From Nitrospirota bacterium (GTDB lineage: Bacteria > Nitrospirota > Nitrospiria > Nitrospirales > UBA8639), in the NCBI GenBank assembly GCA_029881175.1, contig JAOUNC010000234.1, forward strand, positions 1-5,223: 5,223 bases of DNA, written 5' to 3'. The notes under the pieces are model-generated. The model made no database searches. It was given only the letters and a program-made list of their open reading frames with translations, and was not told the DNA's origin. A program made the translations under genes and the position numbers. Below, piece after piece: positions 1 to 5,223 of the stretch; within the stretch, counting starts at the first letter, position 1, and every line of letters begins with the position of its first letter.

Positions 1-777
1 GAGTTTGGCGACTACGACTACTGGCCGACCCGCTACACCGGCATCATCGACAACGGGGGCGTGCATTCGAATTCCGGGATCGCCAACCTGGCCTTTAAGC
101 TTTTGGTCACCGGTGGCACACATCCGCGTGGAAAATCCCCGGTGCAGGTGCCGGCCATCGGTTTCGATGCTGCTGCGGACATCTTCTACAACGCCAATGC
201 CGGCTGCTTGACCCCGAACTCGAACTTCGCCGCTGCCCGCTACTGCACGGCTGACGTGTTCGGTGGATCCAATGCCGCCGCGGTCCATGCCGCCTGGGAC
301 GCGGTGGGCGTACCGAACACCCCGCCACCGCCGCCAAACGACCCGATCGCGTTGGCCGACGGCGTGCCGTTGAGCGGAGAAGACGGCATCATGGGCAACA
401 TCCAGCAATACACCCTGGGCGTGGCCGCTGGCGAGTCGGTGACCTGCACCACGTCTTGCAACAACGGTGACGCCGACCTCTACCTGCGCTTTGGTGCCGA
501 GGCGGAGATCAACCCCAACAGCACCAACAACGAGTGCGGCAGCTTCTCTTCGAACTCGAACGAGAGCTGCACCACAGGGGCCGCGCCGAGCGCGGATACT
601 CTTTACGCGGGGGTCCACGCCTATGCCACCTATACCGACCTGACCATCATCTGCACGAGCAACGACACGAATGGTGGCGGTGGCAGCTGCAGTCCTAAAG
701 GCGCTAGCTGCACTACGGGATCCGACTGCTGCTCCGGTAGCTGCGGCGGCAAACCCGGGGCCCGCACCTGCAAGTAA
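1..777 (+). CDS. Secreted M4 (thermolysin-family) zinc metalloprotease, C-terminal part, with PPC domain and cystine-knot-like tail (5' end outside window)
   Basis: The frame is open from base 1 to the TAA at 775-777, giving 258 residues of a protein whose start lies left of the window. Residues 18-29 (NGGVHSNSGIAN) match the M4 motif that carries the transition-state-stabilising His (His231 of thermolysin), here His22; the HExxH zinc site would lie upstream. The M4 C-terminal helical domain runs to about residue 104 and has a Cys69/Cys82 pair in GCLTPNSNFAAARYC. A linker with five prolines (108-112) leads to a PPC domain (about 115-220) recognised by GDADLYLRFG (156-165) and the NESC segment. 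A GGGGS linker precedes a tail with six cysteines (230-257). By family knowledge the enzyme is exported, processed and degrades extracellular protein; the PPC domain is usually removed or helps secretion and substrate binding. Codons end mostly in G or C, unlike the trp genes nearby. Family assignment is firm; substrate and the tail's role are unknown. Confidence 0.93.
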   Translation, partial: EFGDYDYWPTRYTGIIDNGGVHSNSGIANLAFKLLVTGGTHPRGKSPVQVPAIGFDAAADIFYNANAGCLTPNSNFAAARYCTADVFGGSNAAAVHAAWDAVGVPNTPPPPPNDPIALADGVPLSGEDGIMGNIQQYTLGVAAGESVTCTTSCNNGDADLYLRFGAEAEINPNSTNNECGSFSSNSNESCTTGAAPSADTLYAGVHAYATYTDLTIICTSNDTNGGGGSCSPKGASCTTGSDCCSGSCGGKPGARTCK

Positions 778-807
778 GACGGTAACGTCGAACAGCCTGA
801 TTACCGT

Positions 808-842
808 AAAGGCCCCGGGTTTTCCCGGGGCCTTTTCTTTTT
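808..842 (+). terminator. Rho-independent terminator of the M4 protease gene
   Basis: A perfect 12-bp stem (AAAGGCCCCGGG at 808-819, CCCGGGGCCTTT at 824-835) closes a TTTT loop and runs into a T-rich tract (833-842, one C interruption). It begins 30 bases after the protease stop codon. A small inverted repeat, GGTAA (781-785) and TTACC (801-805), sits just before it. On the minus strand only three T residues follow the G/C stem, so it should act mainly on plus-strand transcription. Confidence 0.93.
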
Positions 843-1011
843 GGCTTAGGAGGTCACGGATATGGGGTAAGGCATGGGGACAGGCATGAGAATGGACTTT
901 GGGGAGATGGTCAGCGCACCCAACGTGCACCTAGATAAAGGGACGGTCTTTAGCAAGGCTTCGGGCATGACGATTGGGAAGGGCTGATCTTACGCGGGTT
1001 GGGCTGGGCCC

Positions 1012-1038
1012 AGATCCTTCGCAAGGCCTCAGGACGAC
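1012..1038. repeat. Dispersed palindromic repeat remnant (GTCGTCCTGAG...GCGAAGGATCT type)
   Basis: Read on the minus strand the segment begins GTCGTCCTGAG and ends GCGAAGGATCT. This resembles the widespread intergenic element whose consensus ends are GTCATCCTGAG and GCGAAGGATCT, found in many copies in various bacterial genomes. The resemblance is recalled from general knowledge and has not been searched. Only one copy is present in the window. Confidence 0.45.
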
Positions 1039-1102
1039 AATTTAAGACGGAGGGTTTGATGGCGGCCCGGTAGCTGTCTGCAGGTCTGAAGGAAGACGGG
1101 AA

Positions 1103-1135
1103 GATGGATCCCCGCTAACGACCTGCGGGGATGAC
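1103..1135. repeat. Palindromic intergenic repeat, copy 1 (intact hairpin)
   Basis: A perfect 8-bp inverted repeat, ATCCCCGC (1108-1115) and GCGGGGAT (1125-1132), encloses the 9-base loop TAACGACCT. It is flanked by GATGG on the left and GACG on the right. The layout GGATCCCCGC...GCGGGGATGACG is that of a REP-like element common in intergenic DNA of several bacterial phyla. A related degenerate copy lies 11 bases to the right. There is no T-tract on either side, so it is not a typical terminator. Confidence 0.65.
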
Positions 1136-1146
1136 GGAGGGGGGGG

Positions 1147-1203
1147 GATGGATTTCCCTTGCTAACGACTGCAGGGGCAGGCTCTGCGACCGCAGGAATG
1201 ACG
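1147..1203. repeat. Palindromic intergenic repeat, copy 2 (degenerate, expanded)
   Basis: This segment shares with copy 1 the left end GATGGAT, the core GCTAACGAC (1161-1169) and the right end GGAATGACG (1195-1203), in the same order and orientation. The interior is longer, with an extra GGGGCAGGCTCTGCGACC stretch, and the left arm is mutated to TTTCCCTT, so the simple hairpin is lost. It looks like a decayed or composite second copy directly adjacent to copy 1. Confidence 0.5.
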
Positions 1204-1259
1204 AGTGGGGAATGAGTTGTTGCCGTTGCCCTTTGTAAGGAAAAATTAAGTTTTTACTT

Positions 1260-2411
1260 TTATGACGCAGGGCGGGCTTTGTGTGTGATTTTGAGGATGA
1301 CGAATTCGGCTGGTTTGAGTGGCGCAAACCCTATCATAATGTGTATAAGACCTGCCGCTTGGTCGGCGGCGGTTGTGGTCTCTCTCCCGCATTTCACAAA
1401 ATAGGCATCTTGAGACTTGGTTCCTTGAAACGCCCCCTGCCGAAATAACCCTTCCATAAAGTTTTGCACGGATTGCCGAATTCGTGCCCATAACGGTTCG
1501 TTGTTGGGTTCGAAGACGGCCCATGCTGTTCCCTGTTCAACACTGGATTCTAAGAACAAGGCCGTACGACGAACCGGCACATATTTCCATTCGGGATCAG
1601 ATGACAGGGTTCGCGCACCCCAGGCTATGTAGGCCGAAGAGGGGAGCTGTATAAGGGCATTCATGTTTGCCGAGGTGAGGCGATTGATCTCTTGTGAGGT
1701 TAACGGGGGTTCCAGTCCCACCACCCCTTGTAGCGTGGCGTCTGTTCCAGCTGGTGCTTTCCAGATGCCACGGGTGCTGTCGATTCGAGCAAAGACGCCA
1801 GCCATGGTGCCACTGGCTGGGATCGCGATCGTTCCGGAAGAGGCAATGGGAGAACGCACTTGAACGCGAGGGTAATACAGAATCATATTGGGATGTTGAA
1901 TGGCTGTTTGGGCTCTGATCCATGCGATCAGATGGTTGACTGTTGGTCGAAGGGGGTCCGGTTGAGGCAGGTCCAGGAGAAACATGGCCCGATGTTGTTG
2001 GATCAGTGGCAGAGCCGACTCAAAGACTTGTGCCGCTTCCCGAATTGGAAGGAGCGTGGTTTCTGGAATGAAGAGGATATTCCATGAGGGAATCTTGGAT
2101 AAACGTGCAAGACCTTTCACCAACGGGGACGCTGTCTTGGAGGGACTGGTTCCTGTTGAGATGACCCATAAATTCTTGCCGCCATTGTCGAAATATTGTT
2201 TGGCGGCTAAAGAAGAAAGATGGCCGGTCCTCAGCCCATCATAGGTGTTAACGAAGGCTTGAAGCGAGAGAATATTGGTCGGCCTGTATTGTGGGCCTTT
2301 GGGAGACGTGCCGATTACGACGGCCGTCGACGTGCTGGTTCCCGGTATGGGGGGAGTGCTCGTGCCAAGTTCTTGAATGTACACCCCTGGCGTTCGAAAG
2401 ATCTTGGACAT
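1260..2411 (-). CDS. Contractile tail sheath protein (phage tail or phage-like injection system)
   Basis: The 383-residue product has hallmarks of the sheath family from one end to the other: RTPGVYIQE at 6-14, VVIG at 31-34, the IPASGTMAGVFARIDSTRG segment at 197-215 followed by WKAPAG, WGARTLSSDPEWKYV at 264-278, and the C-terminal FEPNNEPLWARIRQSV (300-315) with APLKPAEFVILKI (363-375). In phage tails and extracellular contractile systems, sheath subunits polymerise round an inner tube and contract to drive it through a target envelope. The length is at the short end, near that of P2-type and extracellular-injection sheaths and far below T4 gp18, so only a small surface domain is expected. 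The ATG has AAAGG five bases upstream. It starts 31 bases after trpA on the same strand, so it may be expressed with the trp genes. No tube, baseplate or ATPase gene is in the window, so the parent machine is unknown. There is no signal peptide. Confidence 0.93.
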   Translation of the reverse strand: MSKIFRTPGVYIQELGTSTPPIPGTSTSTAVVIGTSPKGPQYRPTNILSLQAFVNTYDGLRTGHLSSLAAKQYFDNGGKNLWVISTGTSPSKTASPLVKGLARLSKIPSWNILFIPETTLLPIREAAQVFESALPLIQQHRAMFLLDLPQPDPLRPTVNHLIAWIRAQTAIQHPNMILYYPRVQVRSPIASSGTIAIPASGTMAGVFARIDSTRGIWKAPAGTDATLQGVVGLEPPLTSQEINRLTSANMNALIQLPSSAYIAWGARTLSSDPEWKYVPVRRTALFLESSVEQGTAWAVFEPNNEPLWARIRQSVQNFMEGLFRQGAFQGTKSQDAYFVKCGRETTTAADQAAGLIHIMIGFAPLKPAEFVILKITHKARPAS

Positions 2412-2430
2412 GACGACCTTTGGGGCCCCA
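2412..2430 (-). promoter_or_regulatory. Ribosome binding site of the sheath gene abutting a 10-bp palindrome
   Basis: On the minus strand AAAGG (2421 down to 2417) precedes the sheath ATG by five bases. It directly abuts the perfect palindrome TGGGGCCCCA (2421-2430), sharing one base, in the 31-base gap after trpA. The palindrome is too short to fold into a loop on one strand; any role in translation control or protein binding is speculative. Confidence 0.45.
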
Positions 2431-2442
2431 CAACAATCGGTC

Positions 2443-3243
2443 TTAACGGAGAGCAGCTTTTAAATTTACGGTTGTGGTTTTGATGCGAGAGAGAAAGTCA
2501 GGGTCTTGATGATGTTCGGCGATGTTGCGGACAAGGGCGCTGCCGATAATGACGCCATCGGCAAATTGTGCCACGTTATGGGCCTGCTCTGGTGTCGCAA
2601 TTCCGAACCCGACCGCGACTGGTTTTTTCCCTATCTTTTGAATGGTTTGGACATTCTTTTTGACTTGGGCGAGATCGGGAAGTTGTGCGCCGGTGATGCC
2701 TGTTAACGATACATAATAAATAAATCCATGTGTCCGTTGAATCACGTCTTTCCGCCGAGGAGGAGTGCTGGTGGGGGCTAAGAGGAAAATCACGACCGGT
2801 CCACCTGCGGCTTTTGTGGCCTGACAGAGTTCATCTGATTCTTCCGGGGGGACATCCGGGACAATGACCCCGTCGACTCCTGCCGAAACGGCTTGCTGGC
2901 AAAAATTCTCCAGGCCCATGGTCAGGATGGTGTTGTAATAGGCCATGAAGATCAGAGGGACGTGCGTTTTGGTTCGAAGCGATCGGACGGTTGAAAGAAT
3001 TTTTTTCAGCGTGGTTCCTGATTTGAGCGCACGTTCTGCGGCTTGTTGGATAACCGGACCATCGGCAATGGGGTCAGAAAATGGGACGCCTAATTCAATC
3101 AGGTCTGCCCCGGCTTCTGCCAGGGTCAGCACGAGTGATTCAGTGACCTCCAGAGACGGGTCTCCCGCCATAATGTAGGGGATGAGGGCTTTTTCCCCTT
3201 TGGCCTGTAAGTCGTTGAACGTTTGTTGGATGCGATTTTTCAT
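2443..3243 (-). CDS. trpA: Tryptophan synthase alpha chain
   Basis: TrpA cleaves indole-3-glycerol phosphate to glyceraldehyde 3-phosphate and indole; the indole passes through a tunnel to TrpB. The 266-residue TIM-barrel product has the usual length. Visible motifs are ALIPYIMAGDP (19-29), ELGVPFSDPIADGP (50-63) holding the catalytic Glu50 and Asp61 (Glu49 and Asp60 in E. coli), PDVPPEE (129-135), and GFIYYVSLTGITGA (173-186) with Tyr176 matching E. coli Tyr175. VGFGIATPEQ further on is the phosphate-binding loop. The ATG at 3241-3243 gives the standard N-terminus, but no clear Shine-Dalgarno sequence lies in the twenty bases before it. Unusually for the trpB-trpA pair, which often overlaps or nearly touches, a 123-base repeat-bearing spacer separates it from trpB. 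The sheath gene follows after 31 bases. Cytoplasmic, likely functional. Confidence 0.97.
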   Translation of the reverse strand: MKNRIQQTFNDLQAKGEKALIPYIMAGDPSLEVTESLVLTLAEAGADLIELGVPFSDPIADGPVIQQAAERALKSGTTLKKILSTVRSLRTKTHVPLIFMAYYNTILTMGLENFCQQAVSAGVDGVIVPDVPPEESDELCQATKAAGGPVVIFLLAPTSTPPRRKDVIQRTHGFIYYVSLTGITGAQLPDLAQVKKNVQTIQKIGKKPVAVGFGIATPEQAHNVAQFADGVIIGSALVRNIAEHHQDPDFLSRIKTTTVNLKAALR

Positions 3244-3261
3244 TGTCGTATGCAGTTAGGT

Positions 3262-3339
3262 GTGAGGAGTAAGTAGTCAGGAACCAGACAGAAGAAAAGA
3301 TAGAATTTTATGGCCACCTATCTTTTGTTTACTCCTCAC
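3262..3339. repeat. Nested inverted repeat in the trpB-trpA spacer
   Basis: The outer arms GTGAGGAGTAA (3262-3272) and TTACTCCTCAC (3329-3339) are perfectly complementary over 11 bases. Inside them AAAAGATAG (3295-3303) and CTATCTTTT (3318-3326) form a second perfect 9-bp stem with a 14-base loop. The right arms are only two bases apart, while the left arms are separated by 22 bases, so the whole would fold as a long hairpin with a one-sided bulge. In trpB-trpA mRNA this lies between the two genes and ends about 18 bases before the trpA start codon. It may be a small repeat element insertion or an mRNA processing or stabilising hairpin. Confidence 0.7.
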
Positions 3340-3361
3340 TTTTTACTCCTTACTTTTTACT
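3334..3361. repeat. 14-base tandem repeat after trpB
   Basis: Two adjacent 14-base units, CCTCACTTTTTACT (3334-3347) and CCTTACTTTTTACT (3348-3361), differ at one base. A partial unit, TTTACT (3328-3333), precedes them. The right outer arm of the nested inverted repeat overlaps the first unit, so the hairpin and the tandem repeat share sequence. On the minus strand it gives an A/G-rich stretch six bases beyond the trpB stop codon, with several GTAAGG or GTGAGG segments. Confidence 0.75.
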
Positions 3362-3366
3362 TCTTG

Positions 3367-4560
3367 CTAGAGGGGAATGCCTCGCATTTCGGCTATTTGT
3401 TGAACGTCTTTGTCTCCTCGTCCCGACAGATTCATGATGAGAATCTGGTTCTTTTTCATCGTCGGAGCGAGTTTGACCACTTCGGCGACGGCATGCGCAC
3501 TTTCCAATGCCGGAATGATGCCTTCGGTTTGAGATAAGAGGTCAAAGGCCGCCAGGGCTTCTTGATCGGTCGCCGAGGTATAGTGAATGCGTTCCGTGTC
3601 ATGATAGAAGCTGTGTTCGGGTCCCACTGCAGGATAATCTAAGCCTGCCGAAACGGAATGCGTAGGATTGACTTGCCCATCCTGGTCTTGCAGGAGATAG
3701 GTCATGGTGCCATGTAAGACACCGGGTTTTCCGCCGGAAAACCGCGCGGCATGTTTGCCGCTTTCTATCCCCAATCCTCCAGCTTCGACACCCACCATTT
3801 TGACTTTTGTGTCTTTGACGAACGGATAGAAGAGCCCGATACTATTGCTCCCACCTCCCACGCACGCCACGAGACAATGGGGAAGACGCCCCTCTGCGGC
3901 TAGAATTTGTTTGCGGGCTTCGCGCCCGATGACCGATTGGAAATCTCGAATCATCATGGGGTAGGGGTGGGCACCCAACACCGAGCCTAAGAGATAATGG
4001 GTTGTGGCCACATTGGTAGTCCAGTCGCGCATGGCTTCACTGATGGCATCTTTGAGGGTGCGACTCCCGGCATTCACTCCCGTCACTTTGGAGCCTAATA
4101 ATCGCATCCGGAACACGTTGAGCGATTGGCGCTCCATGTCCTCTGTGCCCATGTATATTTCAGCTTCCAACCCGAACATGGCGGCAACGGTCGCGACGGC
4201 GACGCCATGTTGCCCGGCACCGGTTTCGGCAATCACGCGTTTCTTTTTCATTCGGCGAGTGAGGAGGGCCTGGCCCACCGTATTGTTGATTTTATGCGCC
4301 CCGGTATGACAAAGGTCTTCGCGCTTCAGGTAGATTTTGGCACCCCCGAGAGTTTTGGTGAGACGTTCGGCAAAATAGAGGGGGGTGGGCCGACCGACAA
4401 AGTTCTTAAGACAGGTCTGGAATTCCAGTTGAAAGGCCTTGTCGCGTTTGATTTTTTGATAAATCAGGTCAAGCTCATGGATGGCCGGCATGAGGGTTTC
4501 AGGCACATACATGCCACCGAATTGTCCGAAGCGCCCGCGTTGATTAGGATAAGTTGGCAT
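3367..4560 (-). CDS. trpB: Tryptophan synthase beta chain
   Basis: TrpB is the pyridoxal-phosphate enzyme that joins indole from TrpA with L-serine to make L-tryptophan. The 397-residue product has standard length. Residues 10-21 ([12 protein letters not shown]) are the typical N-terminal signature. [11 protein letters not shown] (83-93) holds the PLP lysine Lys90 (Lys87 in E. coli). [11 protein letters not shown] (111-121) holds the catalytic Glu112 (Glu109 in E. coli). GGGSNS (235-240) binds the cofactor phosphate, [11 protein letters not shown] (306-316) holds Asp308, PALESAH (350-356) holds Glu353, and NLSGRGDKD lies at 377-385. The [11 protein letters not shown] form marks the ordinary TrpB1 class that partners TrpA, not the stand-alone TrpB2. 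It starts 53 bases after trpF; the upstream ribosome binding site is weak (GGA six bases before ATG). Likely functional. Confidence 0.98.
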   Translation of the reverse strand: MPTYPNQRGRFGQFGGMYVPETLMPAIHELDLIYQKIKRDKAFQLEFQTCLKNFVGRPTPLYFAERLTKTLGGAKIYLKREDLCHTGAHKINNTVGQALLTRRMKKKRVIAETGAGQHGVAVATVAAMFGLEAEIYMGTEDMERQSLNVFRMRLLGSKVTGVNAGSRTLKDAISEAMRDWTTNVATTHYLLGSVLGAHPYPMMIRDFQSVIGREARKQILAAEGRLPHCLVACVGGGSNSIGLFYPFVKDTKVKMVGVEAGGLGIESGKHAARFSGGKPGVLHGTMTYLLQDQDGQVNPTHSVSAGLDYPAVGPEHSFYHDTERIHYTSATDQEALAAFDLLSQTEGIIPALESAHAVAEVVKLAPTMKKNQILIMNLSGRGDKDVQQIAEMRGIPL

Positions 4561-4613
4561 TCAATCCGATGTTCTTCACGAAAATGGAAAAAAAGAGTAT
4601 AGCGACGAGGCGG

Positions 4614-5223
4614 CTAACACTCAAGGTGAATTGCCCGGGTAAATGCGCGAATTTTTTCATGATCTTTTTTCCCCGGACGCTCTTCCACGCCACTGCTCAC
4701 GTCTACCCCATATGGCTGGACCTGTCGAACGGCCTCTTGGACATTACCCGGCGTTAAGCCCCCAGCTAAAAGAATGGGAGCCGCCTTGGCGACCTCGCGA
4801 GCCAGGGACCAATCCACGGTTTGTCCTGTTCCTCCATAGGCCTCGGCTGAAAAGGCATCCACGACAAATCCTCTGACGCCCATTCGGCCTTTATATTCGG
4901 CGAGAGCCAGCAAGCTCCCGCGATCACGAAGACGAAGGGCTCGTAATATTGGCCGACCAAGGGATTCACAAAATGCCGGTGTTTCATCTCCATGCAGTTG
5001 TGTGAAGGCGAGGCCACATTCATTGTAAATATTTCTGATGATCTCTTGGTCTTGATTGACAAAGACCCCGACGGAAAGAACAAATGGGGGGAGTTGCGCA
5101 ATAATGCGTTTGGCGACAGCGGGTTCAATGCAGCGCGGACTTTGAGCATAAAACACAAAGCCCAACGCATCGGCTCCGGCTGCGACGGCGGCCTCGGCAT
5201 CTTGAGCATTGGTGATCCCACAT
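4614..5223 (-). CDS. trpF: Phosphoribosylanthranilate isomerase, N-terminus cut by window edge
   Basis: TrpF converts N-(5-phosphoribosyl)anthranilate to the ribulose form, the step before indole-glycerol phosphate synthase. The frame remains open to the right edge and gives 202 residues beginning CGITNAQDA, so only about six to eight residues are missing compared with the usual 205-210. The first visible residue is the catalytic cysteine of the KICGIT motif (general base, Cys7 in the T. maritima enzyme). FVVDAF contains Asp122 of the fragment, matching the catalytic general acid (Asp126). QLHGDE (75-80), YGGTGQTVDW (129-138), LLAGGLTPGNV (151-161) and DVSSGVEERPGKKD (174-187) are the remaining family motifs, the later ones forming the phosphate site. 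A TTG at 5163-5165 is internal (ADALGFVFY) and not the real start. It is first of the visible trp genes; the operon promoter and any attenuator lie outside. Confidence 0.96.
   Translation of the reverse strand, partial: CGITNAQDAEAAVAAGADALGFVFYAQSPRCIEPAVAKRIIAQLPPFVLSVGVFVNQDQEIIRNIYNECGLAFTQLHGDETPAFCESLGRPILRALRLRDRGSLLALAEYKGRMGVRGFVVDAFSAEAYGGTGQTVDWSLAREVAKAAPILLAGGLTPGNVQEAVRQVQPYGVDVSSGVEERPGKKDHEKIRAFTRAIHLEC

Larger units (their letters stand above)
843..1259. other. Intergenic region between convergent blocks, no convincing gene
   Basis: About 415 bases lie between the protease terminator and the end of the sheath gene. The longest plus-strand ATG frame I traced by hand (874-987, 37 codons) has no well-placed ribosome binding site and no recognisable motif. 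The region contains three dispersed-repeat-like segments (annotated separately), a small hairpin TGGGC-TGG-GCCCA at 1000-1012, and a run of nine G at 1139-1147. I saw no clear U-tract terminator for the minus-strand transcript leaving the sheath gene; the only nearby structure is an A/T stem around 1241-1255 (AAAAATTAAGTTTTT), which is weak. Confidence 0.7.

Noticed and set aside
848..870. A perfect AGGAGG with an 8-base spacer before ATG, looking like a translation start.
   Set aside because: The frame is ATG GGG TAA, only two codons, directly downstream of a terminator. Nothing suggests a functional leader.
874..987. A 37-codon plus-strand frame starting ATG GGG ACA in the intergenic region.
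   Set aside because: It has no well-spaced ribosome binding site, no recognised motif and sits in repeat-rich DNA just after a strong terminator; a chance frame is the simpler reading.
1115..1327. A minus-strand frame running from within the sheath gene end into the repeats.
   Set aside because: It overlaps the real sheath C-terminus in another frame and its product is low-complexity sequence from the repeats.
3328..3361. The tandem units considered as a possible CRISPR array.
   Set aside because: The units are 14 bases, directly adjacent and without spacers, so they are a simple tandem repeat.
4126..4602. A 158-codon plus-strand open frame opposite trpB.
   Set aside because: It is antisense to the well-supported trpB and has no family-like motifs; it is a shadow of trpB codon structure.
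4561..4613. The trpF-trpB gap checked for an attenuator or separate promoter.
   Set aside because: At 53 bases it shows no hairpin with U-tract, no leader peptide with Trp codons and no clear -35/-10 pair.
4766..5221. A 151-codon minus-strand open frame overlapping trpF.
   Set aside because: It is in another frame of the same strand as trpF, whose catalytic motifs are all in the chosen frame.

Overview
The window (5,223 bases) looks like a bacterial chromosomal or metagenomic fragment with two unlike halves. The right four fifths (about 1260-5223) is a minus-strand gene row, trpF (cut by the right edge), trpB, trpA, then a gene for a contractile-tail sheath protein. The left end (1-777) is a plus-strand fragment encoding the C-terminal part of a secreted M4 (thermolysin-family) metalloprotease. 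The two blocks point tail to tail and are separated by about 480 bases without a convincing gene.

Region by region: 1-777 holds the end of the M4 catalytic domain, including the conserved active-site His, then a proline linker, a PPC (bacterial pre-peptidase C-terminal) domain, a Gly-rich linker and a six-cysteine tail with the spacing of an inhibitor cystine knot. A strong intrinsic terminator follows at 808-842. From 843 to 1259 there are only fragments of short dispersed palindromic repeats. The sheath gene lies at 1260-2411 (minus), trpA at 2443-3243, a repeat-bearing 123-base spacer at 3244-3366, trpB at 3367-4560 and trpF from 4614 to the right edge.

The three trp products catalyse consecutive steps of tryptophan synthesis. 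TrpF isomerises phosphoribosyl-anthranilate. The TrpA/TrpB tunnel complex then turns indole-glycerol phosphate plus serine into tryptophan. All catalytic residues I could check are present, so they look functional. The sheath gene starts 31 bases after the trpA stop, on the same strand, and may be read from the trp transcript. No tube, baseplate, spike or AAA+ ATPase gene lies in the window, so the structure it would belong to cannot be identified.

Organism: the trpF-trpB-trpA order, the roughly 50% GC of the trp genes and the GTCATCCCCGC-type intergenic repeats would fit Nitrospirota or a deltaproteobacterial-type lineage, but this is a weak inference. The protease end has visibly higher GC and strongly G/C-ending codons, and M4-PPC proteases are common in Myxococcota and Gammaproteobacteria. 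Either a transferred gene or a chimeric assembly join is possible. No RNA gene, CRISPR array, insertion sequence or origin was seen.
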